From positions 2,066,001 through 2,130,000 of the forward strand of contig JAFBJZ010000612.1 of assembly GCA_016785225.1 (NCBI GenBank): a DNA stretch of 64,000 nt, given 5' to 3'. The notes beneath the pieces were generated by a model. That model was not told where the DNA came from and ran no database searches. It saw only the letters and a program-made list of their open reading frames with translations. Source of the stretch: Psettodes erumei (Eukaryota; Chordata; Actinopteri; Pleuronectiformes; Psettodidae). The position numbers were made by a program, and so were the translations under genes. Shown here in pieces: positions 1 through 12,058 of this stretch. Position 1 is the stretch's first letter. Each line of letters opens with the position of its first letter.

Positions 1-3000
1 GCTACTTATTCAAACTCCAACCTTGTGCATGAAACAGTGTGTGTCTGTGTGCGTGTGTGTGTGCGCGACGCGCTCATGTATTTTCAAGGATATTCTCACA
101 TTTGCAAAGATGCAAACAGGACAGTCAGAGGTTGTGTTTGTGTGTTTGTTGTTTTGTTTTTGTCAGGAATGCCTGCCTGCCGCACCAGCGGACACAACCG
201 CAACAGAAATTCTCAATTCCCGATTCCGGCTCGTTCAATTATTCATACTGCTATTGCGGCGCTCTGGCACAGAGAGAGACGGAGGGAGAGGGATGGAGGA
301 GGAGAGAGGCAGCGAAGGGAGGGAGGGAGAAAGGCAGAGTGTGAAGTGAGGGGTGGGGAGTTGGTGTTTCCTAAGAAAGGCAGCTTTGGAGATGGAATAT
401 GTATGTGTACCCAGAGTTAGCACCTACTCTGTTTCACTGTCGTCAGTCTCTCATAACCTCTCCCATCTCTTGTTACTTCATCCCCCTGCCTTTTGTCTGC
501 CTCTTTTTGCTCCATGTGATCTGTCTTTCTCTTTCACATCTTCTCACATCCTCTTTCCATCTCCCTCGCCCGTGTCTTTCCCGTTCACCCTATCTTTTGC
601 TTTCTCTCTTTCACTGTCGCACTGCATGTCCATTCCTCCTTGAGGCCTGATCAGAGGATGAGGTCTACTATTAGAGACCTCAAAACTCAGGGGAGAGTTG
701 TGGTGATAATCTCCATCAGGCTGCACACTGTCATCCTGACCCTCCCGACCTTGAATATGTGATTGCTCCCTATACTTTAACCCCCTTTGGGAGTTTACAT
801 CATCCTATTTACCGGTCATCCTACACTTTACCCGCCCCTGTGAGCTGTAAGAAAACAAGTCCAGCACCTATTTTTGGCACAAATGTCTTCTTCAAACCTT
901 TTGACCCACTCGTCTCCAGGTAACTCATTTATTTCCGTCTTGTCCTTGATTCTTTTACTTTTTTTTTTTTTTATCCCCTCCGTGATCTTGTCCACACCCC
1001 TTTTTTTTCTTGTGGGTTTTCTCACTGCAGCAGACACTGTGAAGTGTCCCCCTGCCCTGTTATGGAAATCACTGGCCTCCGCTGGTGGATGGCCTGTTTC
1101 TGTATGTATGATATGAGCTGTAACTGGTTCCCCAGAGAGACAGAGAGAGAAGGCAGTGAGGGAGAGATCGTGAGAGAGGCAAAGAGAGAGAGTAAAAAGA
1201 ATTTGTGGGGAATGTGGGGGCAGGGGTGGGTGGGCATACGCACACCACAGTCAGTGAAATGAAAATGATGAAGGAGGAAGAAGCCTGGAGGGAGAGAACG
1301 AGAAAGACAGGCATCTAAAGTCTGAAAATAAAAGGAACATTAGAAGGAACCAGCAGCAATCTGTCGGCCATTTACATGTTCCTGTAACACTTTCTAATAC
1401 ACCACCAAAACCAGTAATTTCATTTTGGCTCACAATCATTCATTAATTCATTATTGGTCACTTATAAGCCTTTAAAACCCCTGAAAATACAATTTTATTT
1501 TTAAATTACTTTAAATAATGAAGACCAAAAAAACAACATCAAATAAAAAAACCCAAATCATCTTTCTGTATTGTTTAGAGCTTGACATTCTAAATAGGAT
1601 TTGATTGTTATCCCTAAATCCTGATTGGTTCATGGAAGTATGTGACATCACCATTTCCCATCTGAACCAGGCCAACTTTAAACCACTGAGAAAAACAGAA
1701 GTGAAGGAAGGAATACGGAAATATCAAGTTAAACCAATCTTTTCTAACTTTGGCAGAAAAGAGGATGTTGGTGTGGAATCCCAGGATGAAATTAAGTTTT
1801 CAGCGCCTTTAGTGAGAGCAAGTTTTTGGGTTGCCAGGATGTTGAAAAATTTCTTTTTAGTCAGCTCTTAAATTCCTCAGCAGGACCTGCTCCAACCCTC
1901 AACCACTCACTTACCCTCTGGAAATGTATTTATTAGTTATTCATTAACATTTTAACTAAAAAATTAACAGATTCCTGTATTAAGCCCTTTATTAATTAAT
2001 TGGTATGACTGCAGAGTTGTTTATTAGATAATAGGACACTTGTGACCTGTGCATAATTAATGACTTGCTAAACAGCAGTGTTAATGGATTATTAGAAAGA
2101 TTTCTCCCTGCCTGCCCAAAGGTTGTTCTTATTAATGTTCTATATGTAACAGTGAAGCAGACGATTTATTAACTGTTACTGAAGAAATTATTTACAACTC
2201 ATTGACATTTCCAGATTGTAAATGTGATGTGGTTGAAAGCTCCGGAACAAGCCACTTAGGCTCTTGTGGTCAGGATGCGTGCTGCTGCTTCTAAGGTCAA
2301 ACATGAGCTGTCAGGCTCAACTTTCTAGTCAGTATGGATGAGAGGTCAGTTAAGTGGATCCTGTCCCTCTGTATTGGTGTTTCTCTCAGCGTTACAGATA
2401 ACACATACCGGATTTGAATTGTCTGCGTTAAGAGCTTTTCTTCAGGGCACCTTCTCCATTAAAGGCAATTATAAAATTTACCATCATTGACACTAAACAC
2501 CAATTCAGGGTCAGTTATGCACTTCTTTTATGATTTCCCCTCATCAGCTACGTTTTGGACAGGATTTCATTTTCAATTAAACTGGTAATTCTGGTACAGT
2601 TTGAGGGATAGGCATTATAGATTAAATCTGAATGTAGCAATAGTAGTAACTCATTTTGTTTTATTGTTGTACTTTTAGGCAAATGTAAAGAATTCCCCTA
2701 GGATAAGTTATTATTTGACAGAATTTTAAGTTTTTCATACATTTTTCAGGCTAATGGCTGAACGTTCAAACAGTGCAGTGTGATGAAGAGTTGCTTGCTG
2801 AGTCACCTTGTTAGAAACCAAGCAGCAAGACACAAGATACCCACTTTTGCATTTGAATTTTTTGCATTTATTTACCCATAAAATCAGAAAAGGCAATGCA
2901 ATACTGAATAAACTGTGTCCTAAGTGGAGTCAGCAAAACAGAACTGAACTCAAAACACAACTGAGTGACGTGACTGACCTGAACAAAGACTAAAACAGAC

Positions 3001-6000
3001 TTAACACGAGGGGAACATACTGTGTATAGTGGCTAGCAACTCAGTAAGCATGAATGAAACAAATCTCTTTCTAACTCAATATCAACTATGTAAAATCCAC
3101 ACAAAAACTCAAACCTAACTTAACTAAAACTTACAACAACAGCACAACACACACCTAAAATTATCAAAATGTCGTAACATACAAAATTAACTACAAATGC
3201 TTCATCTAGACTTTGCATGTGTTTTATTTAATGTCTTGAAAATTGCCTGTAACCTAATGTGAACTTAAATGAGGAAAAGGGTGACGATAAAGTGACTTGA
3301 CATAATGAGTAGACATGATGTTATCCAAGGTTTATTTAAGTTTACTTAAATAAATGTTATGGTTTGTTCATATTGTTCATTTATGGTGTTAAACGAACAA
3401 TACTCATTGTTTGTTTATCAGCATTCTTTCCTTTATGCCTAATATTCCTTTTTATTTAAATTTTCATTTACCCTTTTTTTCCAATCATGTTTGTATGCAC
3501 AATAATTCACCTTATAGTTACGGAATCATGTCTTTTGATCCAGATCAATAAAAGATGTATTTGGTTTTTTTCAAATAATTGCATTCACATGTATTTGCAT
3601 ATATATGATGGTGTCATATGTGATTTTCTACATGTACAAATGAGCAGTAGAAGGAGACAGCTGCAGTTATTCTACTGCAGAACAATGCTGGTGAGCTTGA
3701 ATGGCATGGAAGTTCTTTTGTTTATGCAGGGCGACCCATGAAAAAGGTTAAGGCCCAAGCATGTCTCACAATATCCACGGAGAACCTTTTTTAGGCATGG
3801 TCACAGAGAGATTTGTAAGGCAGAGTATTCATTCCTTTAGATTTACATTTTTTGCAAACCATTCCAGGTTATTTCTTCTGCTCTGTTAGTTCCCGGCTCT
3901 GTCACATTCATCTGCCTCACAGATTCAGATTTCCGCAGGGGAGTTCACCTGAGACGACCTTCTAAATGAGATCAGGACTCCTGGCGATGATGACTCCTCC
4001 CCATCAACCTCCACAGTGTTCCTCCAGCTTCCTCTTTGACATCCTGTTGTGGTGCGTCACACATACATATTTGATTGAGGATTCAGTGAGGGGTAAGTGG
4101 CAGCAGGTTATGGCTAGGCACATTAATAAATCAAAGCAGATCTGAAGTGGCATGGTGGGATTTCATACAGAGCTGGTGCTAGTGTGGCAGTGGGCATGTG
4201 CACTGCATCAATGGTTGTCTTCTTTTTGCTTGATATGCAACTGTATGTATGTATGTTTTATAGCTCTATAAAAACTCAATAAAAAAAACATTCATTCAGG
4301 AAAATATATGTACAACGGAAAGGCCTTGTGACTGGAGGAAACCTGGAATCATCTGGGAGAAACTTACAACAAACAGAGGGAGGAAACACCTGAGAGCCTC
4401 CAGAACCATAAGCAAGAGCATCCATCTGTGTAGAGCCGAGTTATACCTCTGCAGGGTTTCCAGATCAAACAGAAACTTCAAAAGGCTTCCGCGTTTCAAA
4501 GAAGGGCCTGAATTGTCAGGATTGTCCAGACTTGTTTGGGATGCAGACAAGCTCCCATAGACGCCAGTGTGTAAAAGAAAAAGTTTTTTTTATTTCTCAT
4601 TCAGGAAGTTTGCTTGTGGACCCTTCAATGAGGGAGGAAGAGACAACCCCTCACAGCGCATCGAACAGTGTTAATGAGCAAGAACACAATCAGCTTGATG
4701 CAATAATATGAAATGTAAAGTTCACCCAAAATCATCAATGAATGCTCCCAGTTCAGACAAGGATGCAAATTATAATGGTGGTGGGAAAACCAGGTGCAGT
4801 GAGGTAGCATGTAGCTACAGTGCTGGACACAGACTCAAACAATCTCCTGATGACCTCAAGTATTTGTTAAATTGAGTCACCTTAAATTTAATTCAAGCTC
4901 TTTTGTTTTCCTGTGCCTTTAACTGATTAATGCTCTGTTGCATTTTTTATTCCTTTCTAAATTTGGGCTGGTTATTACTGCGGTGAAGCAGTGTTTCTAT
5001 TTTTTAAATGGTTACCCTCTTAATTATGGTTTTAAATGGTGCTTTAATACATTCAGCACTGCAGCATGTAAGCACTATATGAACTAAACTAATAAAGTAG
5101 CTAGAACTAGAGCTTGACTCTAAAATTCTACAACAGTCTCACGAGGCTGACTAATAATGCCCATGGTTAATATTGCACCAAGTTGATTTGAGTTCACTAA
5201 TGAAATTGCATTTAATGAAATAACCAAAAAAAGTATGTGTGATGTGAAACTAGGGCTTTTTTTCTGAATAGATTCAGTAAGATCTTAATAAACTAATAGG
5301 TTTAAGACAATAATTCAGTCTACAACCTGAACACCTTACTCTCCGTGTCCTACTTTTTTATGATTCATGATATGAAAGGAATCTAATGGGACAGGTGAGG
5401 CATATGAAGACTACAAATTAAATCCAGCTGAAATGCACCAGGGAACAAAATAGCACAAAGTATATTTTTACCCTTCTGAACAGTTGAGGTTTCTCTCACT
5501 GTCAGGCAAATTATTAGACTAAATTGTAGGCCCAATATAGCTTATGTATGTATTATGATGCATTCAAGTTCTACTCAGTAATTATGAGCATTAGGCAACG
5601 GTCAATAACATTATCATGATGTGTTCAAATGTGGTCTTGTAAAAATGTGTAAAAGGTATTGGTGGGACGTTTTAAAATACAAAAAAATTAAATGTTCGAA
5701 GATTTGTTGTTGTTGTTTTCACAGCGATATAAAATTAAATACACCACAATGTCTGACAATAACAAAAAGACAATTAAGAATTTTGGACAGTTTACACTGA
5801 CTTTTGGATGGTTTAAAAATATTTTTTGCCTGACAAGGGTGACATTACTCAAAAGAGCTTGCCCTCCACATATAATGGCAGAGCTGTGGTAGCCTGCTGA
5901 GTAAGCCCATTTAGATTTTGTGTATTCTTCATCAGTTTTCCCATGAAATGTAACATTTAATATTTACAAAACGCAATACATAATGGAGCAATAAAACTTT
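1..6000. other. Intergenic DNA, no gene recognised
   Basis: The first 420 bp hold (GT)n-like and purine-rich GGGAGA tracts, 420-640 is pyrimidine-rich, and 960-975 is a poly(T). The rest is A+T-rich unique-looking DNA. Open frames are short and none resembles a known protein. Confidence 0.6.
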
Positions 6001-6002
6001 AT

Positions 6003-6323
6003 ACTCCGCTGCTCCAGAATCAGCAGTGGCCACTTCATCTGAGTTTGACCCCGGAGCAGACCCTCACCCCCAGCAGTCCAGTGATGCATTTGATGGTGAG
6101 TGACTGATGTAGACACTGGTTGGCTGTTTTGGTTTATAAGTGAACTGCTGTACCACTGGCAATTACTAAGACATGACTCAACCCCTTGGCTATTTCAATT
6201 ATATAATCAATAGCAAAATAAAGGCAAAAATGTTTTATAACTCAATTTAAGTGACTGTTCCTGTTGACAGAGCCAGGCCCATGTCCCCAAAGCCAGGCTA
6301 CTTCAGATAGTGAAGGGAATTGA
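6003..6323 (+). pseudogene. Possible two-exon coding relic, unknown product
   Basis: A short open stretch (…APESAVATSSEFDPGADPH…SSDAFD) ends at a perfect donor G|GTGAGT (6095/6096). A pyrimidine-containing GTTGACAG acceptor at 6270 restarts the frame exactly (Asp-Glu, EPGPCPQSQATSDSEGN), and a TGA follows at 6321. The composition, acidic and Ser/Pro-rich, resembles N-terminal exons of repeat-borne zinc-finger or hAT-type genes of fish, but I cannot name it. Sequence after 6330 (GGGGGCCCAGAATTCC) also has the look of a dispersed repeat. Confidence 0.25.
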
Positions 6324-6329
6324 ATGGGG

Positions 6330-9080
6330 TAGAGGGGCCCACGCCGATGTTCTTTCAGGGGGCCCAGAATTCCTAGCAACTGCCCTGGACATGTGTGATG
6401 TCCAGGCTCTATATAAAGAGTGGAACAACACCTTAGTTGTTCAAAGCAGCTGGTTAAAAAGAAGTGAAGCCTCTCTGCATGGATCTCGACAAGTCTTCAT
6501 TTAATGGGGAGTTTTTGTCCCATGGTGAGTCCTGACCAGTAGAGCGGACTCCTGGCGTGGCCTACATCCACCTTGATCCCAGACTGCACGGGAGGCCTCA
6601 TTATCCTGCAGTCTTCCTGGAAGCTTCTGCAGCTCAGTAAATGCCACAAGTTCCACTCCCCGCTGTCTCTTGGAGCTCTCACCATGAGCAGAGAGCGAAG
6701 AGGCGGAGAGCAGAGGAGGAAGACGAGGCGCTCGTTCTCTCTTCTAATCAGAAAGCTTGATGTTGGCACTCCACTTTCAGGCATCTGCTGCGAAGTCAAA
6801 TCGCTTTGACCATTTCACGTTTTGGGCTCAACTTGAAACAGCTCCGGTGCAGAAAAAGGCAGGTTGTCAACTGTCCAAATGCTTCTCCACTTTGCTGATA
6901 TTTGAAGGAGCACACATGCTTTCAGCAGACATTCTTCTTGGTTTTATTTGTTGAGGCGCAAGGCACCCCCAAAACTCTCATTACATGGCACTGCTTTGTC
7001 ACCCCAATGTTAACAAGAGAAATTGCTGCAGTTCTGAACTGAAGCATTATTTCTGTCTTGCCTCTGCCACGGGGGACGGCTTACGAATTAATGAGATGTC
7101 AGCAGAGATGTCACGTCTTTATCCACTCAATCTCTCCAAAAGAAAAAACAACCTCCACGGAGGAATTGATATAATGTAGCACCATGCATCTTGTCTGTCT
7201 TGGGTGGCTTGACTCAGGGGGCCTCATCTTCAGAAATGCTGGCTCCTTTTGTTTTGTTTTGTTTTGACAGATATACATTTGGAGTAAAATAAAATGGAAT
7301 ATACCAGTGGAACACACACTTATTTTGGTATTTTGTGGTCTAATTGATGACTGATTTGGATTGGATTTGGTTTTACGTGTAGATGTATAACCCCTCATTG
7401 TGTGTGTAGGGGTTGAATTGCAACTTAAGCTGCATACTGTATGTTACAAGAAAAACCGGTATAATGTTTTGTGAGTGCTACATGACTTTCCTTACATGTC
7501 CCTAATTAGCAGGAATTTAGAGAAAAGAAATATGCCTACGAATACATTCATTCTGCCTGCCATATATGAAGTTATGGCCAAGAGACCTTCAGTTTAGCTT
7601 AGCATTTAGATTGAAAACAGAATGAAGCATCAGGTAAATAAAATATCGTTCAACCAACATCTGTAAAGCACATTCGTCAACCCATTATGTTGTTCCGTTC
7701 ATAGAAAAAAACATACAACTTTGTCATTTTTACACGCTGGTGTTTGTATGGGTTTTTAAATCCAAATATGCTAATTAGTAAGAATTAACAATGTTGGTAG
7801 GCAAATTCTTTGACTTTGTCATGGGTCATCCAGCCAAAAGCACACTTAAGCTTCAGCTTTTGCTGCAATGCAATGTCATCCAATGTTTTAACAAAGAGTT
7901 GTTTAAAGTATGAATTCACTCTAACTCCTCACAGGAAGACTGATACTGTACAAATAAATTACTAGTTCATAAACACGAGTCAGCATTTAAATATATGTAG
8001 CCTCTGTGAACGTGATATATTACCTGAACATGAGCACTTCATCTAAAGACATAAAGTCATGGTAAAAAGTGAAAGTAGGGCACCTTCTCTTAATCTCCTA
8101 TATGAACCACAGCATCTGTTTACATTGCCAGGTGAGGAGGTGCCCTAGAATATGTGCTTTGCCAGCAAAACATTATGTAATGTACTGTACCATAGAGGCA
8201 GAAATTTACTAATAACTCTTCAGAAATTGTTCTGTACTCAATGTCCTTAAGTCCTATTGCCTCCTCAGGGCCTCTGTGACGGCCTTAGGGGTCAAGGTGG
8301 GTTTAACCCCGACCATTTCATCATGTAATGTTGTCAGCTGAGATTGAGTTCACATAAGAGGTGACTTGATCTTTGTGTCTTAGGTATACAAGGTGTAAGA
8401 TCATCCTTTAGGCCGTCTGGATCTATTCTAGTCCATCTGCTTTAAATTCTGCACAAAGCAGTGTCTGGAGCACAAATGCAATTGCACTGCAGAAATGTAT
8501 TCTGTCAGGGCTTAGCAGCATTACGCAGACAGGGTATTAGCTGAGTGTAGTGCGCCCTGTGTGCCCATTGACGGGTGATGGTTGTGGTGTCAAAATTAGC
8601 TGCAGGCTTATTCAACTGTGGTTCATCCAATCCCCCCACCTCTGAAAACTCTCTCAAAACAACATCCATCAATAGCTAAACATAAAAATTATAGTGTACT
8701 TGACACTTTGTACAGTGTTTTTTAAATTCTGTATTTTAAAGACTTTTAGTGTGTACTTTCATTTCCAATAGATGGGACTAACTTCCCGCTAAATCTTGAA
8801 TATGATTGGAAAGCCACTTTGGCCAGTATCCAGTCATCTTTCAGCTGTCTTGTTATTTTCTATAAATGTAATTGGCTGATAAGTGAGTGTTTGGGGCTTC
8901 CATCTGCCAGTGTGGCTAAGGGACAGAATAAATTGTTTTCTGCTCTGTGTGTTTGTGTGTTTAATAGTGTGACAGGAATGTGCTCCTTGTATTAATGCCT
9001 TGTCATTCTTTTAACAGGCTATTGACCCTGGTTGACGGCTGCTGTGCATCATGAGAGATTAGGGTTATGCAGATTCTCTC
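6330..9080. other. Intergenic DNA, no gene recognised
   Basis: Apart from a G+C-richer stretch at about 6530-6800 with overlapping short frames on both strands, nothing stands out. A (GTTTT)n run is at about 7246-7266. Confidence 0.6.
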
Positions 9081-9084
9081 TCGG

Positions 9085-9980
9085 CTCAAGAAAATCCACT
9101 TGAAGGTCAAGCTTAAGATAAACATTTATTCAACAGAAACCCCTGTGAGGACCTACAACATTGTCTTCCCCTAGTGTTTCAGTCAAGGCTTAATGAATTC
9201 ATTCATGAGGTAACCACACTGCGGAGTGAAACTTCTTTCCAGAAAACAGAATGTGAGGACTTAAATAGATATATTTTCTGCTGAAAATTGCTGGTGTAAA
9301 CGATGTAAAAGGACAAAAAAAAATGTAAACTTTAAACATTTGCATGTAAGATGCTGTAGGAGTTGTAGCAGTTTAAGTTGAAGCACTGAAAAAGTATTTT
9401 CAGTTTAAACTCTGAAAGCTGCTGAACTGCTCATCAAAGAGTAAGACATGAAAGAGCAGCCAAAACATAAGTTGAATTGTAAACAGTGAAAATACTTGAA
9501 ATTTTGGTTGAAGTTCAAGCTCCACACAGTTAAAATGGCATGTAAACACTGAAAGCAGTTGGGCCGTCAGTTTCATTTGAAGCTCTGAAGAGGTTTGAAA
9601 TGGTAGCTGAAGTCTAAGAGCTGAAAGCTGGTTTAAGCACAGTGGGCAGATGAGATGTGTTTGAACTGTAAACAATGAAAGGAGCTGAAATTTCAGTTGA
9701 AGCGCAAGTGCCAGAGTTGAAAAGTGTGCATTTTAAATGGCTGGTGTGCCAGTGGTGACAGCAGTTAAGGTCAAGCTTCAATAACTATCAGCAGTGGACG
9801 TGTCAATTGAATTTGAAACACTGAAAAGGTTTGAAGTTCCTATTGAAGTATTCAAGCAAAGCAAACTCTCATCAGATTTTAGTATCAAGTTTAAGCCATG
9901 TAGGCGGGTGAGATTTCAGTTTCAGTAAGGGAAGATAAAGAAAGTCCACTTCAAGGTCAAACTTAAGCTGAATACTGATG
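9085..9980. repeat. Degenerate minisatellite array
   Basis: Imperfect repeats of a unit built from GTTGAAG(C/T), CTGAAA(G/A) and AAACACTGAAA words recur about every 40-70 bp. Near-copies of CACTTGAAGGTCAAGCTTAAG sit at both ends (about 9098 and 9947), with a third partial copy at about 9766. Units are diverged, so the period is not exact. The minus-strand open frame at 9400-9675 is a reading through the array, not a gene. Confidence 0.6.
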
Positions 9981-9989
9981 AGTGGCTCT

Positions 9990-10540
9990 TATTTGGATAA
10001 AACTCAGTGTGATAATAAGACAAACATGATGTTTGATCTGAAATGATTCAGCATATCAAACAGTTGAGGACCCGCAGCCTCTTGATGAAGAAAATGCTTC
10101 TTTAAAAAATGAAAATAACAGATGTCCACTGTGAAGAGCATTTTCTGAAACGCCTCATGTCTCACAGGTGGTCTGACAGAACAAACTGTGTTGGTCTGAT
10201 GTATTGCTTTCACCACTCGGCGCATGAGTAACCGATTAAGTGTCTAATTTACATGCAGGAACTGCGACCGGCGCCGTCTGTCTGATTTAAACGTTTGGTG
10301 CTACGGCAACAGGTCATCCGAGTGAAGTGATAATGAAAGTCGATCCTTAAGTGCTGTAGTGTTAATTCAGGCTGCGCTCACTTGAACTGAGCCACTGTGA
10401 GGCTGATGTGACAAGGCACTTTTGTCCTCTGACAGCCGCGCCTTCTTTAGTGCAGGCAGCGCATCTCGCAGCAGGAACAACAAAGCAGCGAGTGCGTTAT
10501 CTTCTGCAGTCAGCTTAAAAAGAAACACGCAGCCACCCAC
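9990..10540. other. Intergenic DNA beyond nptx1 3' end
   Basis: Unique-looking DNA whose G+C and CpG content rises from about 10.25 kb (ACTGCGACCGGCGCCGTCTG). Could be regulatory or part of a longer nptx1 3' UTR. No coding signal. Confidence 0.45.
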
Positions 10541-10782
10541 GCAGTTTTATTTCTTTTCTGAAGCCCCGTCTCTGTGACCTTCACTGCCTTTGGATTTTTC
10601 TCTTATCTTGCAATCAGCTCCCCCTCCATACTGTTTGACAGGGTAGAGATGTTGCATTTGATCAGCGATTCTCTCTCCTGCATTGCCTCTCCTCTCACTC
10701 CCTTTTCCCTCTGTTAAAACATCACTCCTCTTGACGCACGCAGCCAAAGCATGGGATGCGCTGTGCCATTAAGTATCACAAT

Positions 10783-11836
10783 TTTATTACAAAAATTAAA
10801 TTCTTCATCTCTCAGTTTTGCCATGCTTGGAGCATATAACAATACAGTAAAAAACCCAGACCCAGAGAAGATAGTAAAGCAGATTTCAACAATGCTTTCA
10901 CAGCACTCTGTCATTCATGCTGTTACTATACAGATACTGTAACATTCCTAATACAGAGTAGTACAAACACCTGCCAAAACACATCATGTCAGATAACAAA
11001 CTGTAATTAAACTACATTTACCAGAGGAACGAGAAACTCAAATAAGCTCAGAAGAAGAAAGAAAAAACAGAAACCAATAAACACTGGATTTGCAACTGAA
11101 AACATACTGAATGTGCTGAATATTTGAACCAGCCCAAGGCACCCAGGCTTTGTAGCAATGTTGGCAAGTTAACAACATTCTTACAGAAACACTTGAAGCA
11201 ACAATGATTACAAATCGACTTGTACCACAGCCTGACTTTGCAGTGTCCTTCAACGTACCCTCCTCTCCTGGCATTCTCTTCGTCAGTCACAGTGCAAGTT
11301 CCGGAGGGGTGGGGCAGAGGAGGAGGAGGAGGGGGGAAGGGGGTGGGGGTGGTAATTCAGGGTTCGCAGGGAGCTGTGCCGCGTCAGACATCACCTCACA
11401 GCGCCAAACACTGACAAGAATTGGACGGACGGCATAATCTCCCACTCTCCGGAGGGAAGGGGGGCGGGAGCGGTTATGTAATTCCTCACTTGGATTGTGA
11501 ATTGTCCAAACATAAGGCGCAGATTGCCAGCTGCCAGTCCAAGACGAAATAAGCCAAACGAAAAGCTTAGGTGTTCTTTTAACTGAACGTCTGAGGGGGG
11601 AAAAAAAGGAGCAACGGATACCGATACTTATTCACTGAGGTTCCCAAGACCAATTAGATTTTTTTTTTCCCTCAAGATGAAAAGTGTTGTTTTGCACATA
11701 AATATCTAAGAATGATAGAAATCCCAGATTTAAGCTTACCAACAACTCAAATAGTTTCTAACGAACGTCAAATGAAGACAAGAACGACGAAAGCTCAGAA
11801 ATACAGAGAGGCCTGTCTTGAACACTGAAATGCAGT
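10783..11836 (-). other. nptx1: Probable 3' UTR of nptx1
   Basis: This is sequence immediately beyond the stop codon. The minus strand carries AATAAA at 10788-10783, and a second AATAAA at 10551-10546, either of which could end the transcript. Mammalian NPTX1 messages have long 3' UTRs, so the true end may lie further left. A G-rich patch at 11300-11350 and a GGGGCGGGAG patch near 11460 are within it. No other gene is visible. Confidence 0.45.
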
Positions 11837-12058
11837 TCAGTTGAGCGAACGGCAAGGCTCGAAGGTCCATTTGGTCGCTCCGCCAAATACTTCAATGTTG
11901 CTCTCCGTCCAGGAGAAGACGTTGCCGATCGGTGCTTTGCTGTTGCAGGTCGCCAAGTTGTGGATCTCGGCGATAGAAAGTTTCCTGTTCCAGATATTTA
12001 AGTTTGCTAGCTCTCCGACAAAGGCTTGTGTTGCGTCAAAGCCTCCTCCCAGGGTGTC
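11837..12058 (-). CDS. nptx1: nptx1 coding exon 5, terminal
   Basis: Encodes residues 355-427 and the TGA stop (11839-11837). It opens DTLGGGFDATQAFVGEL, completing the calcium site, and ends in the family-typical GGATKWTFEPCRSLN. The acceptor is TTCCACAG|GACACC and intron 4 is 586 bp. I read this exon directly from the reverse complement; no long frame covers it because it is short and begins without a methionine. Confidence 0.94.
   Translation of the reverse strand, partial: DTLGGGFDATQAFVGELANLNIWNRKLSIAEIHNLATCNSKAPIGNVFSWTESNIEVFGGATKWTFEPCRSLN

Noticed and set aside
23..420. Three overlapping open frames at the left edge
   Set aside because: They are readings of GT-rich and GGGAGA-rich low-complexity DNA in all three frames, with no recognisable domain.
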